NCBI GenBank assembly: GCA_030549495.1
Contig: JAUIRK010001031.1
Coordinates: 682,001-746,000 of the forward strand
Direction: 5' to 3'
DNA length: 64,000 nt
Origin: Nectonema munidae
Lineage: Eukaryota > Nematomorpha > Nectonematoida > Nectonematidae
Both the position numbers and the translations under genes were made by a program. The notes under the pieces were generated by a model, which was given only the letters and a program-made list of their open reading frames with translations, did not search any database and was not told where the DNA came from. Within the stretch, counting starts at the first letter, position 1, and each line of letters opens with the position of its first letter. Below, piece after piece: positions 23,201 through 34,568 of the stretch.

Positions 23201-25781
23201 CTTCCTGCTTCATTTATAGAAGTGCCTAAGCTACCATTTATGTGGGCGTCATGATCTTCTCCATCATAAGAACGTTCTGTTCTCAGTGTAGGTGCCACTT
23301 TTTCTTTTTCCTTCACCACAACTTCTCTTTTTTGTCTTGTATATATTCCTTTTATGTTTTTCTAAAAGGCGGTTCATTATTTGAATACTTGGTTGTTAGA
23401 TCATCAAAATCGTTTGCCAGTTTGTTAGTCACTCTTTCATTTTATATCCACCATATGCATGCAAAAATAGTTGAAAAATATCCTTATATCACAAATGCAA
23501 AAGAATTGTGAAATGTTATCGTATCATCATAAATAAAACTGATTTATTTGGAGGAAAAAAGAACTGGGAAAAATATCAACGTTGCAGGTGAGTAGAAAGA
23601 TAGTTTCTACATCAGATGTATTAAAGTTACTTGAATTCAAGATAAAGAATTTATATTCGCTTAAAGAGGAAGGTGCAAGGAAGGCGACTACGTTGAAATC
23701 ATTTATAAATTTAAACTAAGAAGATTTGTGAAACGTTGATGCGGTTAATTGAGTAAGTTTAGATTAGAAATTTCAGAACATAAACCTCGAAGGAAAGCTT
23801 TTTCTTAAATTGGACGAATTAGTTTTCTTGAAATCAGAAGAAACGAATTCTAAAATTCATATATTCTCAATTAAGAAATTGTTTGGCCAAATTAAAAAAA
23901 TCATTTATGTCCAATCTCTTTAGGTATAAAATCGCAACTTCCCTAGCTAGTATACTTTAATTTTAGTTATATATTATCATTTGTTAAGTTCAAAATTTTT
24001 TATGAAAACAACCTATAGTGGATAAAAGAAAAGAAATACAAGCCAAATGATTAACATGAACTTTCTCAAGTTTGGAGTAGGTAATGGATGTGTCAAAGAC
24101 AGAAGCAGAAAATATATTATTTGCGCTAAAAAACTTGTGTATTACCAGTTAGGACACTAACCGAGATATAAACAACGTATTGAAAAAATCCATTTATATT
24201 TTTAATACCCAAAAAAACAGATATAATAAAGAAACCTATGATGAATGTCAAAGTAATAATACTTTGTAAAATACTCCATACCTTTAACCGGCTTTTATGA
24301 AATTCTCTTACTGAGGATACCTTGCATAGGGACGCCTTATTTTCAATCCCTTGAAGCCCGCTCTATTTAGTCGACTGTTGTTCAATTTAGCTAATGTAAT
24401 CTTTTTTAAATTGAGATAGTGTCTTCAAGTGGAATTCGCGCAATAGCGAAGTTCTTTCACTAGAAGCAACCAAGGATGGGCGTTTAGATATATTAATTAA
24501 AATGCATCTATCTTTTGTTCTTCTTAAATTTTATAACTGATATAACTTTCAAATTCCCTGTAAGTTTGATAAATCTCGCATTCTTTAAACAGAATATTTT
24601 ATCAAATCACGTTTTACTTATTAACAGAATATCACGTTGAAATAACAGAGTAATCAAACATATAAATTCAACGCATTTTTGCCATGATATCTCACTATTA
24701 AAGTAAAATCGAATATAAAAGGAACGATGAATCCAAAATTTATATTTTATAACAGAAAAATTTTTTATGAGCAAATGTGCTTTACCCCTCTATACCAAAC
24801 CGACATTTTAAAAATCTTGCGCGTTCGTAAGCGTCTCTGAATATTCGTTAAGAAATTTAAGGGGGGGGGGGGGGGGCACGTGAATTTACAACCTTTTAGA
24901 CTTTATCTATCAATTATAAATATACATAAAGTTAAATGAAATATTATTATTTATTTTTAAAAAAATTTTAGTCTAATAAATTTAAAAAATTATACAACGA
25001 AAATAAAAATACTTTATTTATTGAAAAAAAGAAATTATGATTTTTTTGCAGACTTATTGTTTAAAACTTAGGTGCAAAATGATTTTTATTTTAGAAAGTT
25101 ATTGACAATTTTTTAGCTCTCAAAACCCATTTTTAACAAATTCATCAAATGTAGCACTTTGCCAAAATTTACTAAATTCATCATGAATATGAGAAAGATT
25201 ATCTCTCTTTTCATTCTACGTTTTAAGTAGTATTCTGTACCTCATATAATACAGAAAAAGGCCCACAAGCACGGATCTTCAAGAGGGCCTCTTCAAAGCG
25301 CGGGATCCAATTTGATAGCATCGCTCAAATCGGCTTGCAACGGGCCCTGATAGGAATAGCATATATTGATTATGCTTACACATTGAAAAAATACTTAGTG
25401 GCATGGACTCAAAGCTAAAAATATTTATATGGAACTTCAGTTTTTCACAAACAAAACCTTAAAATAGGCTGTCAACACCTTGCCAGACTTCTAAATTTCA
25501 CGTTTTTATAGCGATATATTTACAAGTCAAAAATTGTTGACAATTACGCAAATAAAGAATGATGATAATTCTACCTGCCTGTTAATGTACTGAGATTGCA
25601 ACTTTTCAGCAACTAAATGTTTTTCTCTTATCGTTTCGACTAAATTCACAACCAATCTCTGGTGAGTTTCTTTCAAGTTGTCAACGTACTTCGTGAAGAG
25701 CGGTAAAAAAATGCCACAAAATATGAAGACGATGAGGAAAGAAGCGACGGAAAATAATAAAGCGAGTTTGTGTTGGAGCAT
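14012..25781 (-). CDS. Type II transmembrane collagen (MACIT-like), nine exons
   Basis: Exons in transcript order: 25781-25575, 23361-23136, 23077-22926, 21966-21841, 21786-21504, 17978-17755, 17692-17567, 16121-15815, 14214-14012. Every junction uses GT-AG and all phases agree, giving 617 residues. Residues 1-5 are cytoplasmic, ~6-29 membrane-spanning and ~30-69 a coiled coil likely to start trimers. A furin-type site RQKR-E lies at 78-81. A non-collagenous linker follows to ~144, then CGC at 146-148, then about 148 Gly-X-Y triplets from 151 to 600, rich in GKD and GRD. The only break is NTIA (319-322). The tail contains CINPC (601-605). The layout resembles vertebrate collagens XIII/XXIII/XXV and nematode cuticle collagens: membrane anchored, shed by a convertase, disulphide-tied near the helix ends. 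A matrix or cuticle role is inference. The last exon may have another donor (see its entry). Confidence 0.9.
14893..14970. mobile_element. Terminal fragment of a pogo/Tc1-like element
   Basis: CAGTGAAACCTCTCTAAACC followed by a GTCATTGGGG-like stretch is the hallmark left end of many pogo/Tigger-type elements and their MITEs. No matching inverted end was found nearby, so this is a truncated relic inside the last collagen intron. Confidence 0.45.
15349..15482 (+). mobile_element. tRNA-derived SINE, copy 1
   Basis: A ~135-bp element opening GTGAGTAGGGTTGGTTAGA (A-box-like), with a perfect B box GGTTCGATTCC at 15395-15405, ending near ACACCCCGGG. Nearly identical to the copy at 59740. It sits in the last intron of the collagen gene, antisense to it. 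Confidence 0.85.
15640..15712 (-). mobile_element. tRNA-like relic (second SINE family or tRNA pseudogene)
   Basis: The minus strand shows TGGTTGTTAGGG (A-box-like) and GGTTCGATCCC (B box) 39 bases apart. The T-arm pairs at only three of five positions and the acceptor stem does not close, so it is not a working tRNA. The head differs from the main SINE family of the window. Confidence 0.5.
15815..16121 (-). CDS. Collagen exon 8
   Basis: It encodes residues 449-550 plus one base, 34 perfect triplets from [13 protein letters not shown] to GIRGLPG. The acceptor is CATATTTTAG and the donor GTATTC. Confidence 0.88.
16130..17560. other. Collagen intron 7, no further gene
   Basis: AT-rich intron. 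Around 16830-16870 a short GC-richer stretch (GGGGTGCGCGGGAGGCG) may be MITE debris. The minus-strand open frame at 16909-17163 has no recognisable domain. Confidence 0.35.
17567..17692 (-). CDS. Collagen exon 7
   Basis: 126 bp, 14 perfect triplets ([13 protein letters not shown] to GHQ), phase 0 at both ends. The acceptor is CTTTCCATAG and the donor GTTCCTTT, a weaker donor than its neighbours. It has the same size as exon 4, which suggests exon duplication within the gene. Confidence 0.85.
17755..17978 (-). CDS. Collagen exon 6
   Basis: It encodes residues 332-406, 25 perfect triplets dominated by GKD, GLD and GRP. The acceptor is AATTGTAG and completes the split Gly codon; the donor is GTAATA. 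The 3.5-kb intron before it holds hAT debris. Confidence 0.87.
18690..20060 (+). mobile_element. Decayed hAT element with transposase C-terminus
   Basis: At 19942-20040 the plus strand encodes [20 protein letters not shown] followed by [10 protein letters not shown]. This matches the dimerisation end of ZBED5/FAM200-type hAT transposases (pattern: LPF-x-TTY-x-CE-x-GFS-x-L-x-x-IK). Upstream, 18690-19720 is rich in CGTTA motifs, and TTCGTTATAGTTATC occurs twice in direct orientation, near 18747 and 19660. The frame is broken and the rest of the transposase is not recognisable. It lies in collagen intron 5, on the opposite strand. Confidence 0.6.
21504..21786 (-). CDS. Collagen exon 5, with the only helix interruption
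   Basis: It encodes residues 238-331 plus one base. There are 27 triplets, then the four-residue break NTIA (319-322), then three more triplets. The acceptor is GTTCTTAG and the donor GTAAAATA, ending in phase 1 within a Gly codon. Short breaks of this type are common in membrane and network-forming collagens and give local flexibility. Confidence 0.87.
21841..21966 (-). CDS. Collagen exon 4
   Basis: 126 bp, 14 perfect triplets ([13 protein letters not shown] to GQN), phase 0 at both ends. The acceptor is TTAAATAG and the donor GTAGAT. Confidence 0.87.
22080..22850. other. Collagen intron 3, no clear feature
   Basis: AT-rich intron. A stretch near 22345-22450 is more balanced in base composition and may be a worn SINE, but no intact B box is present. 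Confidence 0.3.
22926..23077 (-). CDS. Collagen exon 3: Cys motif and first triplets
   Basis: It encodes residues 145-195, starting [13 protein letters not shown] and ending GTEGKR. The acceptor is CTATTTTTAG. Two donors were weighed. GTACTG, 17 bases upstream, would break the phase with the next exon, whereas GTAATG at 22925 keeps both the frame and the Gly-X-Y register. Confidence 0.85.
23136..23361 (-). CDS. Collagen exon 2: linker with furin site
   Basis: It encodes residues 70-144, beginning [16 protein letters not shown]. The acceptor is CCTTTTAG and the donor GTATTTTC. The Arg-Gln-Lys-Arg motif fits the proprotein convertase consensus R-X-K/R-R. The rest is charged, without collagen triplets, and has one possible N-glycosylation site (NGS). 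The exon ends in phase 1. Confidence 0.85.
24861..25411. other. Insertion in collagen intron 1, absent from the inverted copy
   Basis: Flanks on both sides align with the inverted copy at 43502-44247, but these ~550 bases do not; about 15 unrelated bases stand in their place there. The insert starts with a run of 16 G and contains a GC-rich patch (GGCCC, AAGCGCGGGATCC, GGGCCC at ~25260-25350) of the kind seen in non-autonomous hAT elements. No clean terminal repeat was found. Alternatively the second copy suffered a deletion. Confidence 0.6.
25575..25781 (-). CDS. Collagen exon 1: membrane anchor and coiled coil
   Basis: It encodes residues 1-69 in phase 0, from [19 protein letters not shown] to SQYINRQ, and ends at CAG followed by GTAGAATT. 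The start is the first ATG of the frame. Hydrophobic residues run from 6 to 29 with no signal-peptidase-like site, so it should act as a signal anchor with the C-terminus outside. A 97-98% identical copy with one base missing sits inverted at 43583-43788. Confidence 0.88.
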
Positions 25782-25863
25782 TTTCGAAATAGCATTTCTG
25801 CCTATAAACGCTTTCTTACTCTTATAAAGATTTTCTTGACCTAATTACTTACTTGAGATTTCA

Positions 25864-26229
25864 GCTTTAATACACAAATTTTATTTAATTTGCCTTCTAT
25901 AAGCTCATGATATTCGTCTTGATTTATGTATGACCTATTTTTGTATAAAAATTAAAGTCTACACATTTTTGCAGATCTTTCATCTTATTTTTCCTTATAG
26001 GAATACAGTTGAACTTTTGAATTAAATTGAAATAAATTACCTCATTTAAAGAATCTTAAAATCCTTAACATGCTTCCAGATTTTTTATTTTTCTTGAAAA
26101 ACAATATTAATTGCATTATCTGTAAAATATACAATGCATAATAAATAATATGAAGTTGTCGAATAGCGTGTTTTCTCCAAAAATAAAGATGGACGTCGTA
26201 AAACGATGATATGTATCCAAAGTTTTCCT
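25864..26229. other. Upstream of the collagen gene
   Basis: AT-rich, no gene. It should hold the 5' UTR and promoter of the collagen gene, but no TATA or initiator could be assigned with confidence in DNA of this composition. Confidence 0.3.
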
Positions 26230-27290
26230 TGCGATGGGATCTATGAAGCGTAAATGTCTTTTATTTCTAACTGCTAGCCGTCTGCTGCCGTCTACGACGA
26301 TATGCTATCTCCGGTGGGACCAGACTTCACTAATGGCGTTGTATTAAACATCTCTGTTGTAATTTCGGTATTTCCGTGAAGGATGCGTTGAGCTGTCTTT
26401 ACTCTAGCTTCAGGCCTTCTAATGCTTGGTGGATAATATGCTGGGGATATTTTTTGTGTATGTCCAAAGTTTTAAGCATTCAGTCATAGTCTCCTGAGTT
26501 AAATGGCTGGCCTCCGTCATTAGAAATCTCTAGTGGGACTCCAAAAGTAGAGAAGCTATGTATGAAACAGTCTTTTATAATGTTTATCATCGTGTCCCTA
26601 GTCTTGCCACTTCAAGCCTTCCAGAGTATCCACGTAGATCAGGTAATAGTGTCCTGCTATCATCCATATATCTTTGCTACTTGTTCGTAAGGGGATTCGA
26701 GTTTTCAAGTATAGCTAATATTCGTTCTTGAGGAAGCGATGGGGGATTTTCATTGCATATTCTGCTCTGGGCTCTTTTTTTGCATCATGTTCACGCCAGG
26801 CCAGAAGCTTTGCTTTGTTAGCTATCCTTGTTACTCCTAGGTGAGTCATGTGTAAGCCCTCCAAAATTTCTTTCCATAGACTTTTTCGAGTAAGCATATT
26901 CTTTTCAACCATTGAAATGTTTCCGTTTATGTATAGTTTGTCCCTCATTTTGCTTTCTATTTTCTTAGAAAAGACATTGTCTATTATCTGCCTCAACTCG
27001 GCATATTCTTTGACAGATTTTGCTTGGTATGTTTAGGTCTCTGTCGAGTTGATTGTATGAATGCCTGACATTTATTGTTCATTGGGTTTCTCAGCTGGAC
27101 GCCTAAACAGAGCGTGGGAACTGGTTTGCGCCTTAACTTTTCTCATCACAAATTTATATTCCAGTGATCGTTCCTTAAATCTTCTTATTCGAGTTTTTTT
27201 TTGTATTCAGTGATCTGTCGTTAAAAACTCTAGTTAATGCTTGATGATCGCTTCCAACAACAAGTGTTGGGCAACCCAGAATGACACCCT
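26230..27290 (-). mobile_element. Ty3/Gypsy-type LTR retrotransposon pol fossil
   Basis: In minus-strand order the region resembles the end of an RNase H domain, the zinc-binding N-terminus of an integrase (HMTHLGVTRIANKAKLLAW is the clearest part), and part of the integrase core. It is broken, with several breaks, and only part of pol is present. Neither gag nor LTRs were recognised, so the age cannot be set from LTR divergence; the decay suggests it is old. Confidence 0.7.
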
Positions 27291-27539
27291 AATAAAGCAA
27301 AACCAAAAAGATTCTGTCCAAAATTAAAACCATGTCAAAAATAAGTTTATACATTGCACTATACAATGCATATTTATAGTTGCAATATAAAAGTAACCTG
27401 TACACGAGGAAAATGACAAAACGATTCCTAACAAATATTTTTTGTAATAAAGGAAAATAAACCATTAAATTTAAGAGCGAAAATTTTGTAAAGAATATTT
27501 TTGGACAAAGTGGGTGTATTTATTGTTTTAATATATTAT

Positions 27540-27690
27540 TTACCATGCGTTTACAATTACAGCATAAAAATAAAGTATGTTCGTTGCAAATATATTTGTA
27601 ACACTCAATACAATTTCTTATTCCCTTTTTTCTAATCTTACAATTAGTCGAGGAGCAGTACCCTTTAACGGCGCGTGTTGCAGTTGATTC
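27540..27690 (-). pseudogene. piggyBac C-terminal Cys-rich finger, orphan fragment
   Basis: The minus strand reads GYCSSTNCKIRKKGIRNCIE then CYKYICNEHTLFLCCNCKRM. The spacing of Cys and His matches the C-terminal Cys-rich domain of piggyBac transposases and parallels the one at 9165-9310. No catalytic part was recognised upstream on this strand, so it is a tail fragment of a third piggyBac copy. Confidence 0.6.
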
Positions 27691-28212
27691 ACTAGTTTTG
27701 TTGAAACCGTAAAGGGAAAGCAGATTTATTTAGATATGCCTGTAAATGAAGTTTAAATTGCAACAGATTGGTAAGCACTTAGATTAGCTTTCATAATTAA
27801 CCAGCTGTTATTAGGAGCAATATAGAGAAAAATTCTAAAAATCGTTATTGGCCATCATCTCAAGACCTTATATAAAACTGCTAAAATTTCGAAGCCTCTT
27901 TTTAAACACGTTTGGCCAGACGTATATTTGTTGTATTCTAAGATTATTTGCGCCGGTTTTAACATCCAAATGTATCAATTCTGCAAAGATATTGTCTCGA
28001 CCCCACATAAACAGGTCTAAACTTTTTTTGCAATGCTTGTGTAAAATATAAATGTTCAAAGGGGAATATTGTGCTAATAAAAGCATACATTTACCTTCAG
28101 TCAACCGTAAACTTTTTAGGTATGCAAGCCGTTGAACATGCGCGATACATAATCTATTGTTCTCCACCGTACCACAAGGTGAAATTTTTTTATCTTTCGC
28201 GAATATACACAA

Positions 28213-31200
28213 TTTAAGACTCGCAAAAAAATTGACAGCATAAATACTAGAGCTATGAGATCAGCACAAAACGAAAACTAATCTCTTGACAATATTAGCA
28301 AATTTGAAATACTCCTTATCTAAAAATAGAGTCAAAAATATTTAACTAGAAAAAACATAAAATCTCGATAACTCATTTATAGTTATACAGTTTGTTTGAG
28401 ATTAATATTGATGTCAATTTTCGAGAAATTTGTTTTGAATGCATCTTACAGCTACGAATCTAACAGAATTGTCGCACTCTCTCTTTGAATCAAATTGAAT
28501 GAAAGTACGAATTATAATGAACACGTCTCTAAAAACTCCAGCTTTCAAAAATGGATGTGATTATTTTTCTGTAGAGATATTTGACGTCAATCTGTTCGCT
28601 TTTGATTGCCGATATAAAGATAGACAAGAAATTAAATATTACCTGTATCTGTTGAATTCATAAATGTTCTAACAATATTCTAGGTGAAGAAAAGCCTAAA
28701 ATATTTTATTGCATCTTTCACATTTTTGCATTACTTCTTGGATGGGTGTGGAAAAATTTATGTTTCTTGAAGATCTTCTGCCCTGAACATCTCTTCTTAT
28801 GCAAAAAAATTATTCAATCTGATACTTTGAGGAAATCTCTCTCTTGTTTATCAATTTCTTCATTTTCATCGCTGTTTTATAAACTCAGGCGTTCACATCA
28901 CTTAGGGAAAAACATCTGAACCAATTTCTAACAAGGATTATAAAGATGGAATCGATTGAATAAATAGTTTCAATAAAAAAATGGTGTGCTTTCTGTCAGA
29001 ACGTAGTATATACAGAACTTGTTTGTATCAAAGTGGGAAAAAAATCTCGCTATATTGCTTTATTTTTCAACCCAGAGTGAATTTGTTTCAAGTATTAGAA
29101 ATCATTCAGATGTTAAAATTTTAAGAAAAATTTTTGTCCTTCAAACCAATGAGAAAGCTATTTTCAACTCTTCATTTGGTCTAATAAATTAAGCATATTG
29201 CATCCCAGATGTATAAGCAGAAAATAGGCCGAAAATGGCCTTATCAATTTTTTCTTCAAAAGCAAAAATTAGGAAGAAAATTGATTCATCAATGTTTCTT
29301 TCTTTAAAAATTCATTTATTTATTTAATAATATTGATGTTTTTTTGTTATCATTTAAAAATTTTGTAAAAAAACACTTACTCTCTTTCAATTTTTTGTTA
29401 TGAGACAAATTGTTTTTCTTGTAATTATAGTTCTAATATTCCCTCTTAATTTATAAGTGTATTTATATTATATATGTTTTTTCAGCATAAATTATTCTAC
29501 TCGCGGTCTTCTGATTTTTTTATCTTTATAATTTTTTATTAGTTTATACTTTGCATATTTTTTTGCGATCTACTCAATTCCCTTGAATTTACATATGTGT
29601 TGTGATGTAAACTATTGTCTTTTTTTGAATAAATTTTTTTTTCTTCTTCTTCTTCTTCTTCATTTCTGAAGACATGGCATAATAACATGGTTAATAATGC
29701 ACTCAAAACAAATATTATATTTTGGTATTTGTTATGTAAACTTATATAATGAAAGTACACTTTTTTTTATCAAAAATGCTGACGTGTTGCTTTCAAGTAA
29801 AGAAATAATAGTGTAGAAAACATGATAGTACTCAAATAATTAACATGAATTTAGCGTCATTTGTTTTATTCGAATATATTTTTGATTTACCATTCCTACT
29901 GTAGGTGGCAATCTCTATTTATATCCTATTTAAAATAAAAATAAAATCTGACCGATGAGTGTTTATTTGAAAAAATCTAATCACGGCCATTTTTGGCTAT
30001 TGATTTTTTCCTGTATCGATGATATTTATTAAAAAAATGATATACATGTTGAGAATATGTATTATATATTGATATATATAATTTTTCTGTTTTTTTCTTT
30101 GTGAACACTTTTTCTTTGCAATAAATTTTTTTTCTCTCTTTTTCAAATGACTCTATGTCGCCTTAGTGCAGTTCAAACAATAAAGTGAAAAAAAATCTGA
30201 TAAAATTATGCTTCATGCTATGCATAAAAAATTAAAAACTGAAAATAATTCCAGGAACTGTTTTTATGTGTTTTGATTATATTTTGATTCTGATAAAAAT
30301 ATTTTAGTGTGGTTTTTTTTTTATAAATTTATGGTAAAGTGATTATTTTTTAGTCAAAATTTTGGGTGTTGTCTTTCTTTATGGTATCTTTATAGTAAGT
30401 AAAATTTCCTTTTTTCTTGATTATTTATTGAAGTATGTGGAAATAATTTCAAGGAAATACTGGAATTGGAAAAATAAAATACTTTCGACTATGGAAGTTT
30501 ATAGTGAGGCAATTGTTTCTAATAACAAGAAGAAAACTAGTCTTTCAATAATCACCTGAACAATGTAGATGGCGTCAAGTTCGGTGTTTTTTTGTTAGTT
30601 TTTGATATTTAACTAACATATTCATTTTTTAAATGTTTAATCGAATAGTACATATTACAGAATACATATTAGTCTTATATGGGTTAAATATATTTTTTAA
30701 ATGTTACTGTACTCCATAAAATCTTTTTTAAAAGCTTTAAGATTAATTTATTTTTTTGCACATAATAGATTTACTTTTTAATCTTTCAATTTTTATTTGA
30801 TAAACTAAATTATCGTTTAACAAGAGAAAATTAGATGAAAAAAATATATTTACTTTTTTTTTATATAAAAGCATAAAAAGTTAAATGGTACATTTTCAAA
30901 AAATTAAGTATATTTCAATTTCTGTATATAAAACAGGTAAACAGTAATCAAAACATTGATTAAAGGTTTTACTATTTTATAGGAAAAATTTGCCCTTCTC
31001 ATAAAAATATCATGAGGACGCCGCTGTTTTACTACCAAAAATAATGGGATCTTTCATGTCTATATTGTATACTTCAAAACACATAAATCATCATGACGAA
31101 ACTCTTTATGGTAAAATAAAACCAACCTTATATTTGATGAAAAAAATACTTGAAGTGAATAAAATTATTCGTAAAAATGATGTCTTTATAAATATAGAGC

Positions 31201-34200
31201 TTTTTCGATTGATTGATTTTTAAAGACACAACTTGAAATAAACTTTAAATTTTTTATAAATAAATCTGATAAAAATTACTTTTTATTTTTAAATAATGAA
31301 ACTTTTTATTCTTTTTTATAAATTTTCAATTGTGAATTCAGTAGAAAATGGATTTGAAAAAGTAGCGTTATAAAAAACCTTTTTTTTTAAATAGTGTATA
31401 AATATTTCGTTCATTTGTTAAAAATAAATGCATAAAATACATCATTATGAAAATTATTTTATTATATACATTTTTGTTGAAAATTTTTGAAAGTTTAAAT
31501 GAATTTCATTAAAAAAGGGATAATAATTTATTTTTTACTGTTAATCCAACTGAGAAAAGCATGTTCTTTGGATTTTTAATTTTTTATTTCATTTAGTTTC
31601 CAAGTGAGTAAAATGTCACCGAAATTTTTTATACTTCAAAATAAAATTTCATGAGATAATATTAGTTTTGATAAATTTTTAAGAGTAACTTTAAACATAA
31701 TAATTAATAACTATTCTATAAATAATGTTCACAAATCTCTTTTTTATTTAGTTTCTATCTCTGTTTGTTTGAAAATTCTTTTTGACAAACTTTAAATATT
31801 TCAAATATGATAATACTTTTTTAGGCAAAAATTGGGTAAAAATCGATAACCTATTTATTTTAAAATAAACTCTTCTCAATTTACAATACTCTTCTACATT
31901 CTTTCTGGGTTTTATTACAGTGAGTTTTTGGTCTTATTTTGTAGCTTTTCGTACATTTGATTCGGATTCATTGGATCTAGTATCCTTTAAGATGGTGGTT
32001 TTATAGCAAAAAGACCGCAGCATAGTGTTTTTTGTTCGTATATTAACTGCATATAAATTTTTCTAATCATGAACCTCTTGATATTTTGTCGTAAATTTAT
32101 CCTCTACAGCTTTTTCTTTATCTATCATCTGGTAGTTTATGATAACGTTCCCATTCAAAGTAGAAAGTGTCCATTCCATTTGTATGAACTAACTAAGGAA
32201 ATCCTGAGCAGTATAGGAAATATATCTTTTATTCGCTGTCTAAAGATCAAAACTTTAGTAGCTTTCACCATTTGGTCATCAAAAGGCATTCAATCTTTTT
32301 TGTAAACTTTTAATGTTTTAGTTTGATAAATCTGAATAAACTCAAACTCTTTTGTACGAGAGAACTTATATTATTTTGTAATTTTATTAAACTCAAGGTT
32401 TGCTGCGCAAAATCAGATACAAAGAGCGATGCGTTATTTTTTTCAATACTTCTAAGAAAATTAAGTTGATACGGTTTACTTTGCTTTTTTAAACCAGTAT
32501 GCATTATGACCATTGACTCTATATTTTCCACTTGCTTACTTCTTCAAATGTACCTTGCGCTTGAAAGATGCTTTTACATTATAATTACTATTAGTAATTT
32601 TGAAGTCAAATCTACAATATTGATTCTTGGGCTAGTATATCGTCTAACTTAAAATTTGTAATAAATTGTCCACCTTTTTTAATTTATCATTGTATTTCCT
32701 TTTTCTTGATAAGAAGCTGCGTTGTTTTCACTCACAAAGTAATTAAAGAGAAAATATTAAATATTACAATACAACTAAATAGACTAATTGATAAGTGGGC
32801 TTAGCCTTCTCCTTCCTTGAATTTGTTTTGCCCTATTACCCGTTAATGTATAAATGTAAACGCGTTATATTAACATAACTCGTAAGAATTAGTTTTGCCA
32901 CTACCCGTGTTGGAGCAAGCGCCCGCAATAAAGTGCATACCTTACTATCAAAATATTTTAAACACTTTACCCTATATATACCTGAGTTCTTTGACTATTT
33001 GTGGCCCATATGTTTACAGAAATTTTTACTTGTGTATAAAAAAGAGCTTTTTAACGTGGTTTTCAAAAATAGGGAGAAATTGTGAAAATTTTTAACCCAG
33101 AGATAAGGTGGAAACTTCTGTAATTTCATTGCTACACTAGCTTATTTGATGTGATTTTTATGGTTGAAAATAGAACACTCTTTTGAACTCTATTTATAAT
33201 ACCTAGACAAAATTATTATAGCAGTATCATCCTTACGAACCAACATTAAATAGCTGAAGCTTTATATTAAGATAACATTCTACAAATAGGTCGATTTTTG
33301 AACAGGTTTTTAGTTTTACGAATACTCTATCATATTTGAATACTTTATTTTTCGAAAATGGATGTAAAATTGCTTTTTTTAATTTCATTATCTTTCTAGC
33401 CGTTTATTTCTTATTTAAAATTATTTACACAAAATTTTAATTTTTCTTTTTAGTGCTGTCTTTCATTGCGAAACCAATAAAATCCTTATTGACAAGTAAA
33501 CACGCGTATGTCCTTGTTTCATTGCGATCTCTGCATTCCAAAAGAGTTATTGTTGGGGTATACTATTAATAAGTTTACATTTTCTTTGTTGCATTTTATA
33601 TTATTTCTTTGGATTTAAAATTGCCTCTTTATCCTACCCGGGTACTAATGACGAGAAGAAACCATGCACGATTCCGATTCACAAAATCATTATTCTTGTT
33701 TCAAAAAATTTGCTTTCAGTTTGATAGAATGAGAATTATTTTGCGCATAGAGTATTCCTTCACTAGTATGCTAGTTTATCAGAGATAAGTGATGATACAC
33801 TTTACGGAAGTTTTAAATTTTGAAATAAAAGATTTTCTATCAACCATTCATGTAGCTAGCCAGCACTGATTTTGTTTTAGGTTTAACGATTATATCTAAA
33901 GAGTCAAGTGAAAACTTTTAAAGATAATCCCACGTTATTTGTAATGTTTTTCTTACCTGAGTTTTATTTTCTTTTTAAGCCCTCATTTTATATATTTCAA
34001 ACTGTTCTCTTTGTTTCATACAGCTCATGAGTTATTTTTCTAGGCGCATAGATAGCACTAAATATTTGAAATAAAAGTGTAAAGTAGTCACGTATTTTAT
34101 TTCTAAACATATTTTTAAAAGTTTGCTAATTTATTTTTATTATTATTGATATTTATTGATGATAGTAAGAATTAATTGCAAATTTATAGCATGAGATTAT

Positions 34201-34240
34201 TGCAATAAAGTGTTAAATCAGCATTTAAAACATTTTAATG
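28213..34240. other. Gene-poor, very AT-rich stretch
   Basis: Six kilobases with no gene, RNA or element that I can support. Low-complexity spots include a (TTC)n run near 29641-29662 and several long T or A tracts. All open frames are short and lack domains. It could be a long intron, but no exon on either side tells which gene it would belong to. Confidence 0.4.
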
Positions 34241-34249
34241 CTACTCTAA

Positions 34250-34376
34250 CCCATTAAGTCCCAATGCTCCTATTTGGGAACTAAGTAATTTCATCTTCGT
34301 CTGCTTTTTTCAATGACTTTGAATATAAATCGTCTGCTTTTTTAGATATCGTCTGATTTTTATGGTACTTAATGGG
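34250..34376. mobile_element. piggyBac-type MITE, 127 bp
   Basis: Perfect 10-bp terminal inverted repeats CCCATTAAGT and ACTTAATGGG. The right flank is TTAA and the left CTAA, i.e. a TTAA target with one change. Its interior carries CGTCTG motifs shared with the relatives at 41104 and 61442. Confidence 0.75.
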
Positions 34377-34449
34377 TTAAACCAAAGTTTCGCTTTGCTT
34401 GACTTGAAAAAATAAACTAAATATCTTCGAGATTTTAAATAATAGAGTA

Positions 34450-34568
34450 ATGGCTAAATACCTGACTTTGATACCCAATATCTTAGGTTCTACCCCACAT
34501 CAAAGCTTCTTTGCTCATAGTTCAATCAAGCGGTGCTTTTGTGGCTTTTCAATGGAAACACCGCAAGG
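34450..34568 (+). mobile_element. tRNA-derived SINE, degraded copy
   Basis: It retains GCTCATAGTTCAATCAAGCGG and CAATGGAAACACCGC in the order of the main SINE. The B box is reduced to GGTTCTACCCC. Older than the copies at 15349 and 59740. Confidence 0.6.

Noticed and set aside
27868-28212. 114-codon minus-strand frame as a gene
   Set aside because: No domain, no splice context and low complexity in the shadow frame; length alone is possible by chance in a 64-kb window.
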